A stretch of 64,000 bases of DNA from Taudactylus pleione (GCA_031769625.1 JAUIMM010000695.1:955001-1019000), one strand, 5' to 3'; shown: positions 26,601-38,560, counted from the first letter of the stretch. Notes: generated by a model not told the origin, from the sequence alone. Numbers and translations are program-made.

Positions 26601-29600
26601 ATACTGTCATGCTCCCTCCTCTGTCATACTGTCACGCTCCCTCCTCTATCATACTGTCACGCTCCCTCCTCTATCATACTGTCACGCTCCCTCCTCTATC
26701 ATACTGTCACGCTCCCTCCTCTATCATACTGTCACGCTCCCTCCTCTATCATACTGTCACGCTCCCTCCTCTATCATACTGTCACGCTCCCTCCTCTATC
26801 ATACTGTCATACTCCCTCCTCTATCATACTGTCACGCTCCCTCCTCTATCATACTGTCATACTCCCTCCTCTATCATACGGTCATGCTCCCTCCTCTGTC
26901 ATACTCCCTCCTCTATCATACTGTCATGCTCCCTCCTCTATCACACTGTCATGCTCCCTCATACTGTCATGCTCCCTCCTCTGTCATACTGTCATGCTCC
27001 CCTCCTCTATCATACTGTCATGCTCCCTCCTCTATCACACTGTCATGCTCCCTCCTCTATCATACTGTCATGCTCCCTCCTCTGTCATACTGTCATGCTC
27101 CCTCCTCTATCATACTGTCATGCTCCCTCCTCTATCATCCTGTCATGCTCCCTCCTCTGTCACACTGTCACGCTCCCTCCTCTGTTCCCTCCTCTATCAT
27201 ACTGTCACGCTCCCTCCTCTATCATACTGTCACGCTCCCTCCTCTATCATACTGTCATGCTCCCTCCTCTATCATACTGCCATGCTCCCTCCTCTATCAC
27301 ACTGTCACGCTCCCTCCTCTATCACACTGTCACGCTCCCTCCTCTATCACACTGTCACGCTCCCTCCTCTATCACACTGTCACGCTCCCTCCTCTATCAC
27401 ACTGTCACGCTCCCTCCTCTATCATACTGTCACGCTCCCTTATACTGTCATGCTCCCTCCTATCACACTGTCACGCTCCCTCCTCTATCACACTGTCACG
27501 CTCCCTCCTCTATCACACTGTCATGCTCCCTCCTCTATCACACTGTCACGCTCCCTCCTCTATCATACTGTCATGCTCCCTCCTCTATCATACTGTCATG
27601 CTCCCTCCTCTATCATACTGTCATGCTCCCTCCTCTATCATACTGCCATGCTCCCTCCTCTATCATACTGTCATGCTCCCTCCTCTATCATACTGTCATG
27701 CTCCCTCCTCTATCATACTGTCACGCTCCCTCCTCTATCATACTGCCATGCTCCCTCCTCTATCATACTGTCATGCTCCCTCCTCTATTATACTGTCATG
27801 CTCCCTCCTCTGTCATACTGTCATGCTCCCTCCTCTATCATACTGCCATGCTCCCTCCTCTATCATACTGTCATGCTCCCTCCTCTATCATACTGTCATA
27901 CTCCCTCCTCTATCATACTGTCATGCTCCCTCCTCTATCATACTGTCATGCTCCCTCCTCTATCACACTCTCAAGCTCCCTCCTCTGTCATACTGTCACG
28001 CTCCCTCATCTGTCATACTGTCACGCTCCCTCATCTGTCATACTGTCATGCTCCCTCCTCTATCATACTGTCATGCTCCCCTCCTCTGTCATACTGTCAT
28101 GCTCCCTCCTCTATCATACTGTCATGCTCCCTCCTCTATCACACTGTCATGCTCCCTCCTCTATCATACTGTCATGCTCCCTCCTCTGTCATACTGTCAT
28201 GCTCCCTCCTCTATCATACTGTCATGCTCCCTCCTCTATCATCCTGTCATGCTCCCTCCTCTGTCACACTGTCACGCTCCCTCCTCTGTTCCCTCCTCTA
28301 TCATACTGTCACGCTCCCTCCTCTATCATACTGTCACGCTCCCTCCTCTATCATACTGTCATGCTCCCTCCTCTATCATACTGCCATGCTCCCTCCTCTA
28401 TCATACTGTCATGCTCCCTCCTCTATCATACTGTCATGCTCCCTCCTCTATCACACTCTCATGCTCCCTCCTCTGTCATACTGTCACGCTCCCTCATCTG
28501 TCATACTGTCATGCTCCCTCCTCTATCATACTGTCATGCTCCCCTCCTCTGTCATACTGTCATGCTCCCTCCTCTATCATACTGTCATGCTCCCTCCTCT
28601 ATCACACTGTCATGCTCCCTCCTCTATCATACTGTCATGCTCCCTCCTCTGTCATACTCTCATGCTCCCTCCTCTATCATACTGTCATGCTCCCTCCTCT
28701 ATCATCCTGTCATGCTCCCTCCTCTGTCACACTGTCACGCTCCCTCCTCTGTTCCCTCCTCTATCATACTGTCACGCTCCCTCCTCTATCATACTGTCAC
28801 GCTCCCTCCTCTATCATACTGTCATGCTCCCTCCTCTATCATACTGCCATGCTCCCTCCTCTATCATACTGTCATGCTCCCTCCTCTATCATACTGTCAT
28901 GCTCCCTCCTCTATCACACTGTCACGCTCCCTCCTCTATCACACTGTCACGCTCCCTCCTCTATCACACTGTCACGCTCCCTCCTCTATCACACTGTCAC
29001 GCTCCCTCCTCTATCACACTGTCACGCTCCCTCCTCTATCACACTGTCACGCTCCCTCCTCTATCATACTGTCACGCTCCCTTATACTGTCATGCTCCCT
29101 CCTATCACACTGTCACGCTCCCTCCTCTATCACACTGTCACGCTCCCTCCTCTATCACACTGTCATGCTCCCTCCTCTATCACACTGTCACGCTCCCTCC
29201 TCTATCATACTGTCACGCTCCCTCCTCTATCATACTGTCATGCTCCCTCCTCTATCATACTGCCATGCTCCCTCCTCTATCATACTGTCATGCTCCCTCC
29301 TCTATTATACTGCCATGCTCCCTCCTCTGTCATACTGTCATGCTCCCTCCTCTATCATACTGTCATACTCCCTCCTCTATCATACTGTCATGCTCCCTCC
29401 TCTGTCATACTGTCATGCTCCCTCCTCTATCATACTGTCATGCTCCCTCCTCTATCATACTGTCATGCTCCCTCCTCTGTCATACTCCCTCCTCTATCAT
29501 ACTGTCATGCTCCCTCCTCTATCACACTGTCATGCTCCCTCATACTGTCACGCTCCCTCCTCTATCATACTGTCATGCTCCCTCCTCTATCATACTGTCA

Positions 29601-29734
29601 TGCTCCCTCCTCTATCATACTGTCATGCTCCCTCCTCTATCATACTGTCATGCTCCCTCCTCTATCATACTGTCATACTCCCTCCTCTATCATACTGTCA
29701 TGCTCCCTCCTCTATCATACTGTCATGCTCCAGA
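23630..29734. repeat. 25-bp satellite arranged as a giant asymmetric inverted repeat
   Basis: From 23630 to about 24440 the unit reads GAGGGAGCATGACAGTATGA. From about 24446 to 29734 it reads in the opposite orientation (TCATACTGTCATGCTCCCTC). The junction carries the palindrome GAGTACTC at 24439-24446. A 0.8-kb left arm therefore faces a 5.3-kb right arm. Longer stereotyped strings recur inside the right arm, for example the CCCTCCTCTGTTCCCTCC junction unit. The very long open frames here (over 1,700 codons in all three plus-strand frames) arise because 25-bp units lack stops in any frame; they are not genes. Confidence 0.92.
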
Positions 29735-29984
29735 GCTTTGATATAAAGATTTGTGTTTTTATACGTGTGCCTCCCAGCCATTGAGGCCACCGCACATCAC
29801 CAGAATACAGCTGTGCCCCCAGACAATAGCCCTGCCAGCCTGCCCCTTGAGCCACCCCTTCCTGACCTATCAGCTAATTTTCCTTATTACAAGTGACATG
29901 TCTGGTCTCATGATTGTCCACTATAATGTTTATTTGTTGTAATTGTAATATTTACTTATCAATAAAAACTATGACAAAAACCAA
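29735..29984 (+). other. Possible 3'-terminal exon or transposon tail with AATAAA
   Basis: After an acceptor-like GTGTGCCTCCCAG (ending about 29778), an open stretch encodes AIEATAHHQNTAVPPDNSPA, continues in a proline-rich acidic vein and stops at a TGA near 29895. An AT-rich segment follows with AATAAA at 29961-29966. This resembles the last coding exon, 3'UTR and polyadenylation signal of some transcript or transposon. It does not resemble an FcRL tail and I cannot name it. The 42-bp array starts immediately after. Confidence 0.3.
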
Positions 29985-30955
29985 AAAGGTGCCACACGGC
30001 TGTCACTAATCACACAATAGACAGCCCAAGGTGCCACACGGCTGTCACTGATGACACAATACACAGCCCAAGGTGCCACACGGCTGTAACTGATGACACG
30101 ATACACAGCCGAAGGTGTCACACGGCTGTCACTGATCACACAATACACAGCCCAAAGTGCCACACGGCTGTCACTGATGACACAGTACACAGCCCAAGGT
30201 GCCAAACGGCTGTCACTGATGACACAATACACAGCCCAAGGTGCCACACGGCTGTAACTGATGACACGATACACAGCCCAAGGTGCCACACGGCTGTCAC
30301 TGATCACACGATACACAGCCCAAGGTGCCACACGGCTGTCACTGATGACACAATACACAGCCCAAGGTGCCACACGGCTGTCACTGATGACACAATACAC
30401 AGCCCAAGGTGCCACACGGCTGTCACTGATGACACAATACACAGCCCAAGGTGCCACACGGCTGTCACGATCACACAATACACAGCCCAAGGTGCCACAC
30501 GGCTGTCACTGATCACACAATACACAGCCCAAGGTGCCACACGGCTGTAACTGATGACACGATACACAGCCCAAGGTGCCACACGGCTGTCACTTATCAC
30601 ACGATACACAGCCCAAGGTGCCACACGGCTGTCACTGATGACACAATACACAGCCCAAGGTGCCACACGGCTGTCACGATCACACAATACACAGCCCAAA
30701 GTGCCACACGGCTGTCACTGATGACACAATACACACCCCAAGGTGCCACACGGCAGTAACTGATGACACGATACACAGCCCAAGGTGCCACACGGCTGTC
30801 ACTGATCACACAATACACAGCCCAAGGTGCCACACGGCTGTCACTGATCACACAATACACAGCCCAAGGTGCCACACGGCTGTCACTGATCACACAATAC
30901 ACAGCCCAAGGTGCCACACGGCTGTCACTGATCACACAATACACAGCCCAGGGTG
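29985..30955. repeat. 42-bp minisatellite (GGTGCCACACGGCTGTCACT...)
   Basis: The unit begins GGTGCCACACGGCTGTCACT and continues through GATGACACAATACACAGCCCAA. There are about 23 copies by length, with GATGACAC/GATCACAC variants. Because 42 is divisible by 3 it keeps open frames on both strands; these are rejected as genes. Confidence 0.92.
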
Positions 30956-30993
30956 CAGAGGTTACAGTTATAAGTCACAGGGAAAGGGACACA

Positions 30994-31468
30994 GGCCCTG
31001 ATTCAGAGCCGGACGCTTCGAATCAGGGCGTTTTTTGTTTTTTTTTGGAGCGGCCTCCCGGCCGCTCGCATAGCTGTTGGTAGCCACCCACAGCTATTGC
31101 GAGCGGCCAGGATGATGGTCAAGACCATTGCAACCATTGGGCTTGCGACGAGACCCTTGTGAGAGCTTCTGGCTCTAATAGATCCGGAAGCTCTCCCACT
31201 AACATCACTGGTGAAGTCAGTGGGGCCGCCTTCAAACGGTAAGCGTTCGCATAGGAACGCCTCAGTTTGTGAAGCCACTCCCATGCCACGCCTCCAAAAC
31301 AGTGCGAGCTGTCGCTCAAAATCGACAGCCGCCCCCTTTTGGTGCGAGACCTGGAGCGACGAAGCGCCCGTCGCTAGCCAGGTCTCGCGCATGCGCACGT
31401 CGGAGCCGGCTCTGGCGTGCGCAGTGGCCTAACATCGACCCGCTCGCGAGCGGGTCTGAATCAGGCCC
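30994..31468 (-). mobile_element. GC-rich MITE, inverted copy of the 23138 family, inserted in the 71-bp array
   Basis: The ends GGCCCTGATTCAGAGCC and GGGTCTGAATCAGGCCC are inverted repeats, flanked on both sides by ACA, a possible 3-bp target-site duplication. The interior is the reverse complement of the 23138 element (GCGAGACC, CGTCGCTAGCC, GCCGGCTCTGGCGTGCGC). Array-like 71-bp sequence lies on both sides, so insertion followed the start of the array. Confidence 0.82.
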
Positions 31469-34400
31469 ACAGTACTGTAATATAGTCAGTGTGTATGTCC
31501 CTTCCCTGTGATCTATAACTGTAACCTCTGCACATTGTACTGTAATATAGTCAGTCACAGTCTGTATGTCCCTTCCCTGTGATCTATAACTGTAACCTCT
31601 GCACATTGTACTGTAATACAGTCAGTCACAGTCTGTATGTCCCTTCCCTGTGATCTATAACTGTAACCTCTGCACATTGTACTGTAATATAGTCAGTCAC
31701 AGTCCGTATGTCCCTTCCCTGTGACCTATAACTGTAACAACTGCACATTGTACTGTAATATAGTCAGTCACAGTCTGTATGTCCCTTATGTCCCTTCCCT
31801 GTGATCTGTAACCTCTGCACATTGTACTGTAATATAGTCAGTCACAGTCTGTATGTCCCTTCCCTGTGATCTATAACCTCTGCACATTGTACTGTAATAT
31901 AGTCAGTCAGTCTGTATGTCCCTTATGTTCCTTCCCTGTGATCGATAACTATATTACAGTACAATGTACAGAGGTTACAGTCAGTCAGTGTGTATGTCCC
32001 TTCCCTGTGATCTATAACTATATTACAGTACAATGTGCAGAGGTTACAGTCAGTGTGTATGTCCCTTCCCTGTGATATATAACTATATTACAGTACAATG
32101 TGCAGAGGTTACAGTTATAGGTCACAGGGAAGGGACATACAGACTGTGACTGACTATATTACAGTACAATGTGCAGAGGTTACAGTTATAGATCACAGGG
32201 AAGGGACATACAGACTGTGACTGACTATATTACAGTACAATGTGCAGAGGTTACAGTTATATATCACAGGGAAGGGACATACAGACTGTGACTGACTATA
32301 TGTATGTCTGTATGTCCCTTATGTCCCTTCCCTGTGATCTGTAACTATAACCTCTGCACATTGTACTGTAATATAGTCACAGTGTGTATGTCCCTTCCCT
32401 GTGATCTATAACTGCAACCTCTGCACATTGTACTGTAATATAGTCACACAGTCTGTATGTCCCTTCCCTGTGATCTATAACTGTAACCTCTGCACATTAT
32501 ACTGTAATATAGTCAGTCACAGTCTGTCTGTCCCTTCCCTGTGATCTATAACTGTAACCTCTGCACATTGTACTGTAATATAGTCAGTCACAGTCTGTAT
32601 GTCCCTTCCCTGTGATCTATAACTGTAACCTCTGCACATTGTACTGTAATATAGTCAGTCACAGTCTGTATGTCCCTTCCCTGTGATCTGTAACCTCTGC
32701 ACATTGTACTGTAATATAGTCAGTCACAGTCTGTATGTCCCTTCCCTGTGATCTATAACTAACCTCTGCACATTATACTGTAATATAGTCAGTCACAGTC
32801 TGTATGTCCCTTCCCTGTGATCTATAACTGTAACCTCTGCATATTGTACTGTAATATAGTCAGTCACAGTCTGTATGTTCCTTCCCTGTGATCTATAACT
32901 GTAACCTCTGCACATTATACTGTAATATAGTAAGTCACTGTCTGTATGTTCCTTCCCTGTGATATATAACTGTAACCTCTACACATTGTACTGTAATATA
33001 GTCAGTCACAGTGTGTATGTCCCTTCCCTGTGATCTGTAACCTCTGCACATTGTACTGTAATATAGTCAGTCACAGTCTGTATGTCCCTTCCCTGTGATC
33101 TATAACTAACCTCTGCACATTATACTGTAATATAGTCAGTCACAGTCTGTATGTCCCTTCCCTGTGATCTATAACTGTAACCTCTGCATATTGTACTGTA
33201 ATATAGTCAGTCACAGTCTGTATGTCCCTTCCCTGTGATCTGTAACCTCTGCACATTGTACTGTAATATAGTCAGTCACAGTCTGTATGTCCCTTCTCTA
33301 TGATCTATAACTAACCTCTGCACATTATACTGTAATATAGTCAGTCACAGTCTGTATGTCCCTTCCCTGTGATCTATAACTGTAACCTCTGCACATTGTA
33401 CTGTAATATAGTCACAGTGTGTATGTCCCTTCCATGTGATCTATAACTGTAACCTCCGCACATTGTACTGTAATATAGTCACAGTGTGTATGTCCCTTCC
33501 ATGTGATCTATAACTGTAACCTCTGCACATTGTACTGTAATATAGTCAGTCACAGTCTGTATGTCCCTTCCCTGTGATCTGTAACCTCTGCACATTGTAC
33601 TGTAATATAGTCAGTCAGTCTGTATGTCCCTTCCCTGTGATCTATAACCTCTGCACATTGTACTGTAATATAGTCACTGTCTGTATGTCCCTTCCCTGTG
33701 ATCTATAACTGTAACCTCTGCACATTGTACTGTAATATAGTCAGTCACAGACTGTATGTCCCTTCCCTGTGATCTATAACTGTAACCTCTGCACATTGTA
33801 CTGTAATATAGTCACACAGTCTGTATGTCACTTCCCAGTGATCTATAACTGTAACCTCTGCACATTGTACTGTAATATAGTCAGTCACAGTCTGTATGTC
33901 CCTTCCCTGTGATCTATAACTGTAACCTCTGCACATTGTACTGTAATATAGTCAGTCACAGTCTGTATGTCCCTTCTCTATGATCTATAACTAACCTCTG
34001 CACATTATACTGTAATATAGTCAGTCACAGTCTGTATGTTCCTTCCCTGTGATCTATAACTGTAACCTCTGCACATTGTACTGTAATATAGTCACAGTGT
34101 GTATGTCCCTTCCCTGTGATCTATAACTGTAACCTCTGCACATTGTACTGTAATATAGTCACAGTGTGTATGTCCCTTCCATGTGATCTATAACTGTAAC
34201 CTCCGCACATTGTACTGTAATATAGTCACAGTGTGTATGTCCCTTCCATGTGATCTATAACTGTAACCTCTGCACATTGTACTGTAATATAGTCAGTCAC
34301 AGTCTGTATGTCCCTTCCCTGTGATCTGTAACCTCTGCACATTGTACTGTAATATAGTCAGTCAGTCTGTATGTCCCTTCCCTGTGATCTATAACTGTAA

Positions 34401-35465
34401 CCTCTGCACATTGTACTGTAATATAGTCACACAGTCTGTATGTCACTTCCCAGTGATCTATAACTGTAACCTCTGCACATTGTACTGTAATATAGTCAGT
34501 CACAGTCTGTATGTCCCTTCCCTGTGATCTATAACTGTAACCTCTGCACATTGTACTGTAATATAGTCAGTCACAGACTGTATGTCCCTTCCCTGTGATC
34601 TATAACTGTAACCTCTGCACATTGTACTGTAATATAGTCAGTCACAGTCTGTATGTCCCTTCCCTGTGATCTATAACTGTAACCTCTGCACATTGTACTG
34701 TAATATAGTCAGTCACAGTGTGTATGTTCCTTCCCTGTGATATATAACTGTAACCTCTGCACATTGTACTGTAATACAGTCAGTGTGTATGTCCCTTCCC
34801 TGTGATCTATCACTGTAACCTCTGCACATTGTACTGTAATATAGTCAGTCAGTCTGTATGTATGTCCCTTCCCTGTGATCTATAACTGTAACCTCTGCAC
34901 ATTGTACTGTAATATAGTCAGTCACAGTCTGTATGTCCCTTCCCTGTGATCTGTAACCTCTGCACATTGTACTGTAATATAGTCAGTCACAGACTGTATG
35001 TCCCTTCCCTGTGATCTATCATTGTAATCCCTTCCCTGTGATCTATCACTGTAACCTCTGCACATTATACTGTAATATAGTCAGTCACAGTCTGTATGTT
35101 CCTTCCCTGTGATATATAACTGTAACCTCTGCACATTGTACTGTAATATAGTCAGTCAGTCTGTATGTCCCTTCCCTGTGATATGTAACTGTAACCTCTG
35201 CACATTGTACTGTAATATAGTCAGTCACAGTCTGTATGTCCCTTCCCTGTGATCTATAACTGTAACCTCTGCACATTGTACTGTAATATAGTCAGTCACA
35301 GTGTGTATGTTCCTTCCCTGTGATTTATAACTGTAACCTCTGCACATTGTACTGTAATATAGTCAGTGTGTATGTCCCTTCCCTGTGATCTGTAACCTCT
35401 GCACATTGTACTGTAATATAGTCAGTGTGTATGTCCCTTCCCTGTGATATATAACTGTAACCTCT
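31469..35465. repeat. 71-bp minisatellite abutting the D1 acceptor
   Basis: The unit contains GTCAGTCACAGTCTGTATGT, CCCTTCCCTGTGATCTATAA and CTGTAACCTCTGCACATTGT. There are about 56 copies by length. An inverted fragment also lies at about 30952-30993, left of the MITE. The final partial unit runs directly into ATGTTCTGTAG, the D1 acceptor, so the pyrimidine tract and branch region of that exon are built from repeat sequence. Confidence 0.92.
31945..32300. repeat. Inverted and scrambled segment inside the 71-bp array
   Basis: Here the units read TATTACAGTACAATGTGCAG and GGTTACAGTTATAGRTCACA, the reverse complement of the flanking array. At 31945-32090 half-units alternate orientation within a single repeat length (forward CCCTTCCCTGTGATCTATAA joined to inverted TATATTACAGTAC). 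Confidence 0.85.
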
Positions 35466-35477
35466 GATGTTCTGTAG

Positions 35478-35738
35478 GAGCTGCCGTGAGACCTGTGGTG
35501 ACCCTCACTCCTAATTATTACAATATATTCATCCATGAATCAGTGACTATAACATGTGATACAGGATCTGCTGCTGGAGAGACACAGGGATATTACTGGT
35601 ATAAAGACAATAAACCAGTACATGGAAACCAGCAGAGCATTGAGATTGTACATGCCATATTATCAGACAGTGGAGATTACCAGTGCAGGACCAGTACTGT
35701 TGGTTACAGTCACCCCGTCACACTGGATGTTATTCTTG
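35478..35738 (+). CDS. FcR-like receptor, Ig domain D1 exon
   Basis: The exon lies between acceptor TGTTCTGTAG and donor GTGAGTTACC and is 261 nt, phase 1-1. With the spliced G from the mini-exon it begins G-AAVRPVVTLTPNYYNIF. It has the canonical Ig C2-type pattern: SVTITC (first Cys), GYYWYKD (Trp core), then LSDSGDYQC (Asp-x-Gly-x-Tyr-x-Cys) and PVTLDVIL. The layout matches domain 1 of FcR/FcRL proteins, with a proline-led VxLxP start and a xxxHPVxLxV end. In the assembled protein it covers about residues 18-103. This domain would be extracellular and N-terminal. No frameshift or stop is present. The signal peptide lies in the two preceding exons. Ligand specificity (antibody Fc or other) cannot be inferred. 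Confidence 0.93.
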
Positions 35739-35827
35739 GTGAGTTACCCGGCACAGCTCCTCACTTCCCCCTTGTTGTGCTTCTGTTATTCTCATTTACA
35801 CGTCAGTAATATTGTTTTATATCTTAG
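35739..35827 (+). other. 89-bp intron between D1 and D2
   Basis: It starts GTGAGTTACC and ends TTTTATATCTTAG. It is the only compact intron of the gene and the only one free of tandem repeats; the adjacent introns are 17.2 kb and 7.9 kb. Confidence 0.9.
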
Positions 35828-36100
35828 GGTATCTCATCCTGCAGAGACCCCCCTCAGTCTATGAAGGAGACCCCCTGACACTGAGATGTCACAATGTGAC
35901 GGGATATCCTGGAATAAACACAGTATTTTACAAGGACGGTGTAATAATGAGACCCCCAGCAGTCACCGACTCTCTGTATATTAGTAAAGTGGATATAAAT
36001 ATGACCGGCACATATAATTGTACACAGCAATTATTACACCTTAATGATGATGATCCTCGTTATTATAATTACTCTAACACATCTTATATCTCAGTGACAG
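35828..36100 (+). CDS. FcR-like receptor, Ig domain D2 exon
   Basis: The exon is 273 nt, phase 1-1, from acceptor ATATCTTAG to donor GTGAGCTGCC. It reads GYLILQRPPSVYEGDPLTLR, then CHNVTGYPG, FYKDG and MTGTYNC, ending YISVT. The W/YLxLQxPP start, EGDPLTLRCH and FYKDG are signature elements of the second, Fc-contacting type domain of FcR/FcRL proteins. Both Ig cysteines are present, while the usual DSG before the second Cys is NMTG. Five potential N-glycosylation sequons (NVT, NMT, NCT, NYS, NTS) cluster here. A DDDPRYYNYSNTS insertion lengthens the F-G loop region compared with mammalian D2. It covers about residues 105-194 of the assembled protein. Confidence 0.94.
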
Positions 36101-36845
36101 GTGAGCTGCCCTAGTAATGTGATATATTATTATCTATGTTACAGTTTTATAATTGCTCACAATTTGTTACTTATATAATTAGATAATTGTGTTGTGAGTG
36201 ACAGGTAATTCAGCCAATCAGGAGTAGCAGATGAAGCACCTGTATGGGTAGAAGGAGAAATTCGGGAAAATTACCCAGAGTCTCCCCACTTCCATATTTG
36301 TTACTGATAGGAAGAAAGGGAAATCATTTCCCCTGACAAATGATACAAGTAGCACATTATACCGGTAACCTATTGTGTGTTAGTTGTTATATTGCTTTTT
36401 TTCTGTGCCATGTGCCCCTGGGCCAGGGACAAATCCAGGGGAAGGATCGTTCCCCCCCACCCAAAACACAGGCAGAGGAGACTGCTGCTGCTGATCAGCC
36501 TCCCTGGAGCTACCGCAGCCCAGCAAACAGCAGCGTGTGCTGGAGGGACACAGGCTACTGCCACAGACAGGTTAGGGGTGGGGGGGCGCTGACCCTCCAT
36601 CAAGTCCATGTAATTAGAACCCATTCCCTCCCCCTCTTTGCCCCTGGCTGAATGTGATTTATATGCGGGCAGGGGGATTCTCCTCCTCATACAAGTCACA
36701 TGTCCCTGCCCCAAATGTATAATTCTACTCCTACCCCCACATCCATGGTAATAACAGTACACAGAAGATTCCTGTGCCTCCCTCCTCTCCTCCACGTGTG
36801 CCTCTGCCTCCTCTCCCTGTGTGTATCTACAGTATATGCCCATCT
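36101..36845. other. Unique 5' part of the D2-D3 intron
   Basis: This is non-repetitive intron sequence. Open frames on both strands lack any recognisable domain, and I see no additional Ig exon. Confidence 0.6.
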
Positions 36846-37680
36846 TCAGCTGCTCCCCATGTATGTCTCTACCACCACCTCTACATGTGTATCTCTGCCA
36901 CCCTGCTCCCCATGTATGTCTCTACCACCACCTCTACATGTGTATCTCTGCCATCCTGCTCCCCATGTATGTCTCTACCACCACCTCTACATGTGTATTC
37001 CTGCCACCCTGCTTCCCATGTATGTCTCTACCACCACCTCTACATGTGTATCTCTGCCACCCTGCTCCCCATGTATGTCTCTACCACCACCTCTACATGT
37101 GTATCTCTGCCACCCTGCTCCCCATGTGTCTCTACCACCACCTCTACATGTGTATCTCTGCCACCCTGTTCCCCATGTATGTCTGTACATGTGTATCTCT
37201 GCCACCCTGCTCCCTATGAATGTATCTACCACCACCTCTACATGTGTATCTCTGCCACCCTGCTCCCCATGTATGTCTCTACCACCACCTCTACATGTGT
37301 ATCTCTGCCACCCTGCTCCCCATGTATGTCTCTACCACCACCTCTACATGTGTATCTCTGCCACCCTGCTCCCCATGTATGTCTCTACCACCACCTCTAC
37401 ATGTATGCCTCTACCACCACCTCTGCATGTGTATCTCTGCCACCCTGCTCCCCATGTATGTCTCTACCACCACCTCTACATGTGTATCTCTGCCACCCTG
37501 CTCCCCATGTGTGCCTCTACCACCACCTCTACATGTGTATCTCTGCCACCCTGCTCCCCATGCATGTCTCTACCACCACCACCTCTACATGTGTAACTCT
37601 GCCACCCTGCTCACCATATATGTCTCTACCACCACCTCTACATGTGTATCTCTGCCACCCTGCTACTCATGTGTGCCTCT
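36846..37680. repeat. 53-bp minisatellite (TGCTCCCCATGTATGTCTCT...)
   Basis: The unit contains TGCTCCCCATGTATGTCTCT, ACCACCACCTCTACATGTGT and ATCTCTGCCACCC. There are about 15 copies with small deletions. Because 53 is not a multiple of 3, the same cysteine/proline-rich pseudo-peptides appear in all three frames; they are not genes. Confidence 0.9.
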
Positions 37681-38225
37681 GCCTCCTACTCCCATCTTCA
37701 CGTATGCCTCGTCCCCCACCACACGTGTGTCTCTGTTCCGACATGTATGTCTGTCCCCTCACCTCTACATGTGTGCCTCTGTCCCTATAAAGGAGAGAGG
37801 AGAGGTAGCCCTGACAAAAGTAACAGACCTTATGCAATGTGTAGGGTGCGCCATTTTTCAGGTGATATTTTTGGAAATATGGCTCCGTGCATAACAGGAG
37901 TTACTGGGTGTCAATTGGGCTGAAACTGGGCACGCACACATAAGAGAGCAGCTGTGTCATGGGTGTAGTGCCAGAGTTGTGCATACGCTAAGGGGAGACC
38001 TATCTCAGTGGTATCTCCTGCACCAGCATAGGGCGGGTACCAATGGTAGTGATGGCTCTTGGGGGCGGTGCGGAGATCTGTGTGACTCAGAACAAGGAAG
38101 ATACTCAGATTAGACTTTGGATTGCGGCTGGTGTATGGAATTTATGCATGAGTCTCAGAATCAGGCCCTAAAGCTTTGTACGCACCTGAAAGACTGATCA
38201 GCAGCTGATGGTTGTTCATACACCC
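37681..38225. other. Unique sequence with degraded TE end
   Basis: The first 100 bp grade out of the 53-bp array. A TCAGAATCAGGCCCTAAAGC piece near 38156 and GTACGCACCTGAAAGACTGA resemble MITE termini. No complete element was recognised. Confidence 0.45.
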
Positions 38226-38560
38226 TGACCAACCATCATCTGGCACAGGCAGAGCCGGCCCTGGCCAATTTGGTGCCCTAGGCAAAATTTTTACTGGTGA
38301 CCCCTACACACACACACATATATATATATATACACACACACACACATATATATATACACACACACACATACATAGTAATGTTCCTGTAGTAGTGCCCATT
38401 TACAGTAGTAATACCCCCCATAGCAGTGGCGTAACTACAGTCTCCGGAGCCCAGGGAAAGAAGAACGGCGCCCCCCAGTCCCCCCACCCCACAAACACGC
38501 GACAAGAATATTGTGCGCCTCCGCCGCGCAGCAAAAAAATGGGCACGGTCAAATAACAAG
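38226..38560. mobile_element. Dispersed-repeat remnants (CAGAGCCGGCCCTGGCC and CAGTGGCGTAACTACAG) with (CA)n/(TA)n
   Basis: GCAGAGCCGGCCCTGGCCAA, followed by GTGCCCTAGGCAAAAT, and CAGTGGCGTAACTACAG near 38424 look like hAT-type DNA transposon ends, known as abundant vertebrate repeats. A mixed CA/TA microsatellite lies at 38309-38372. A GCCCCTAGGCATTTGC piece at 40544-40559 may be related. Family assignment is tentative. Confidence 0.45.

Noticed and set aside
24426..29784. Open frames of about 1,700 codons in all three plus-strand frames
   Set aside because: All frames are open because the 25-bp unit lacks stops in any frame. The peptides are permutations of SLLYHTVMLPPLSYCHAPSS with no protein-like variation, start signal or splice context.
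36700..37894. Cysteine/proline-rich open frames on the plus strand
   Set aside because: Products of the 53-bp minisatellite, seen in all three frames.
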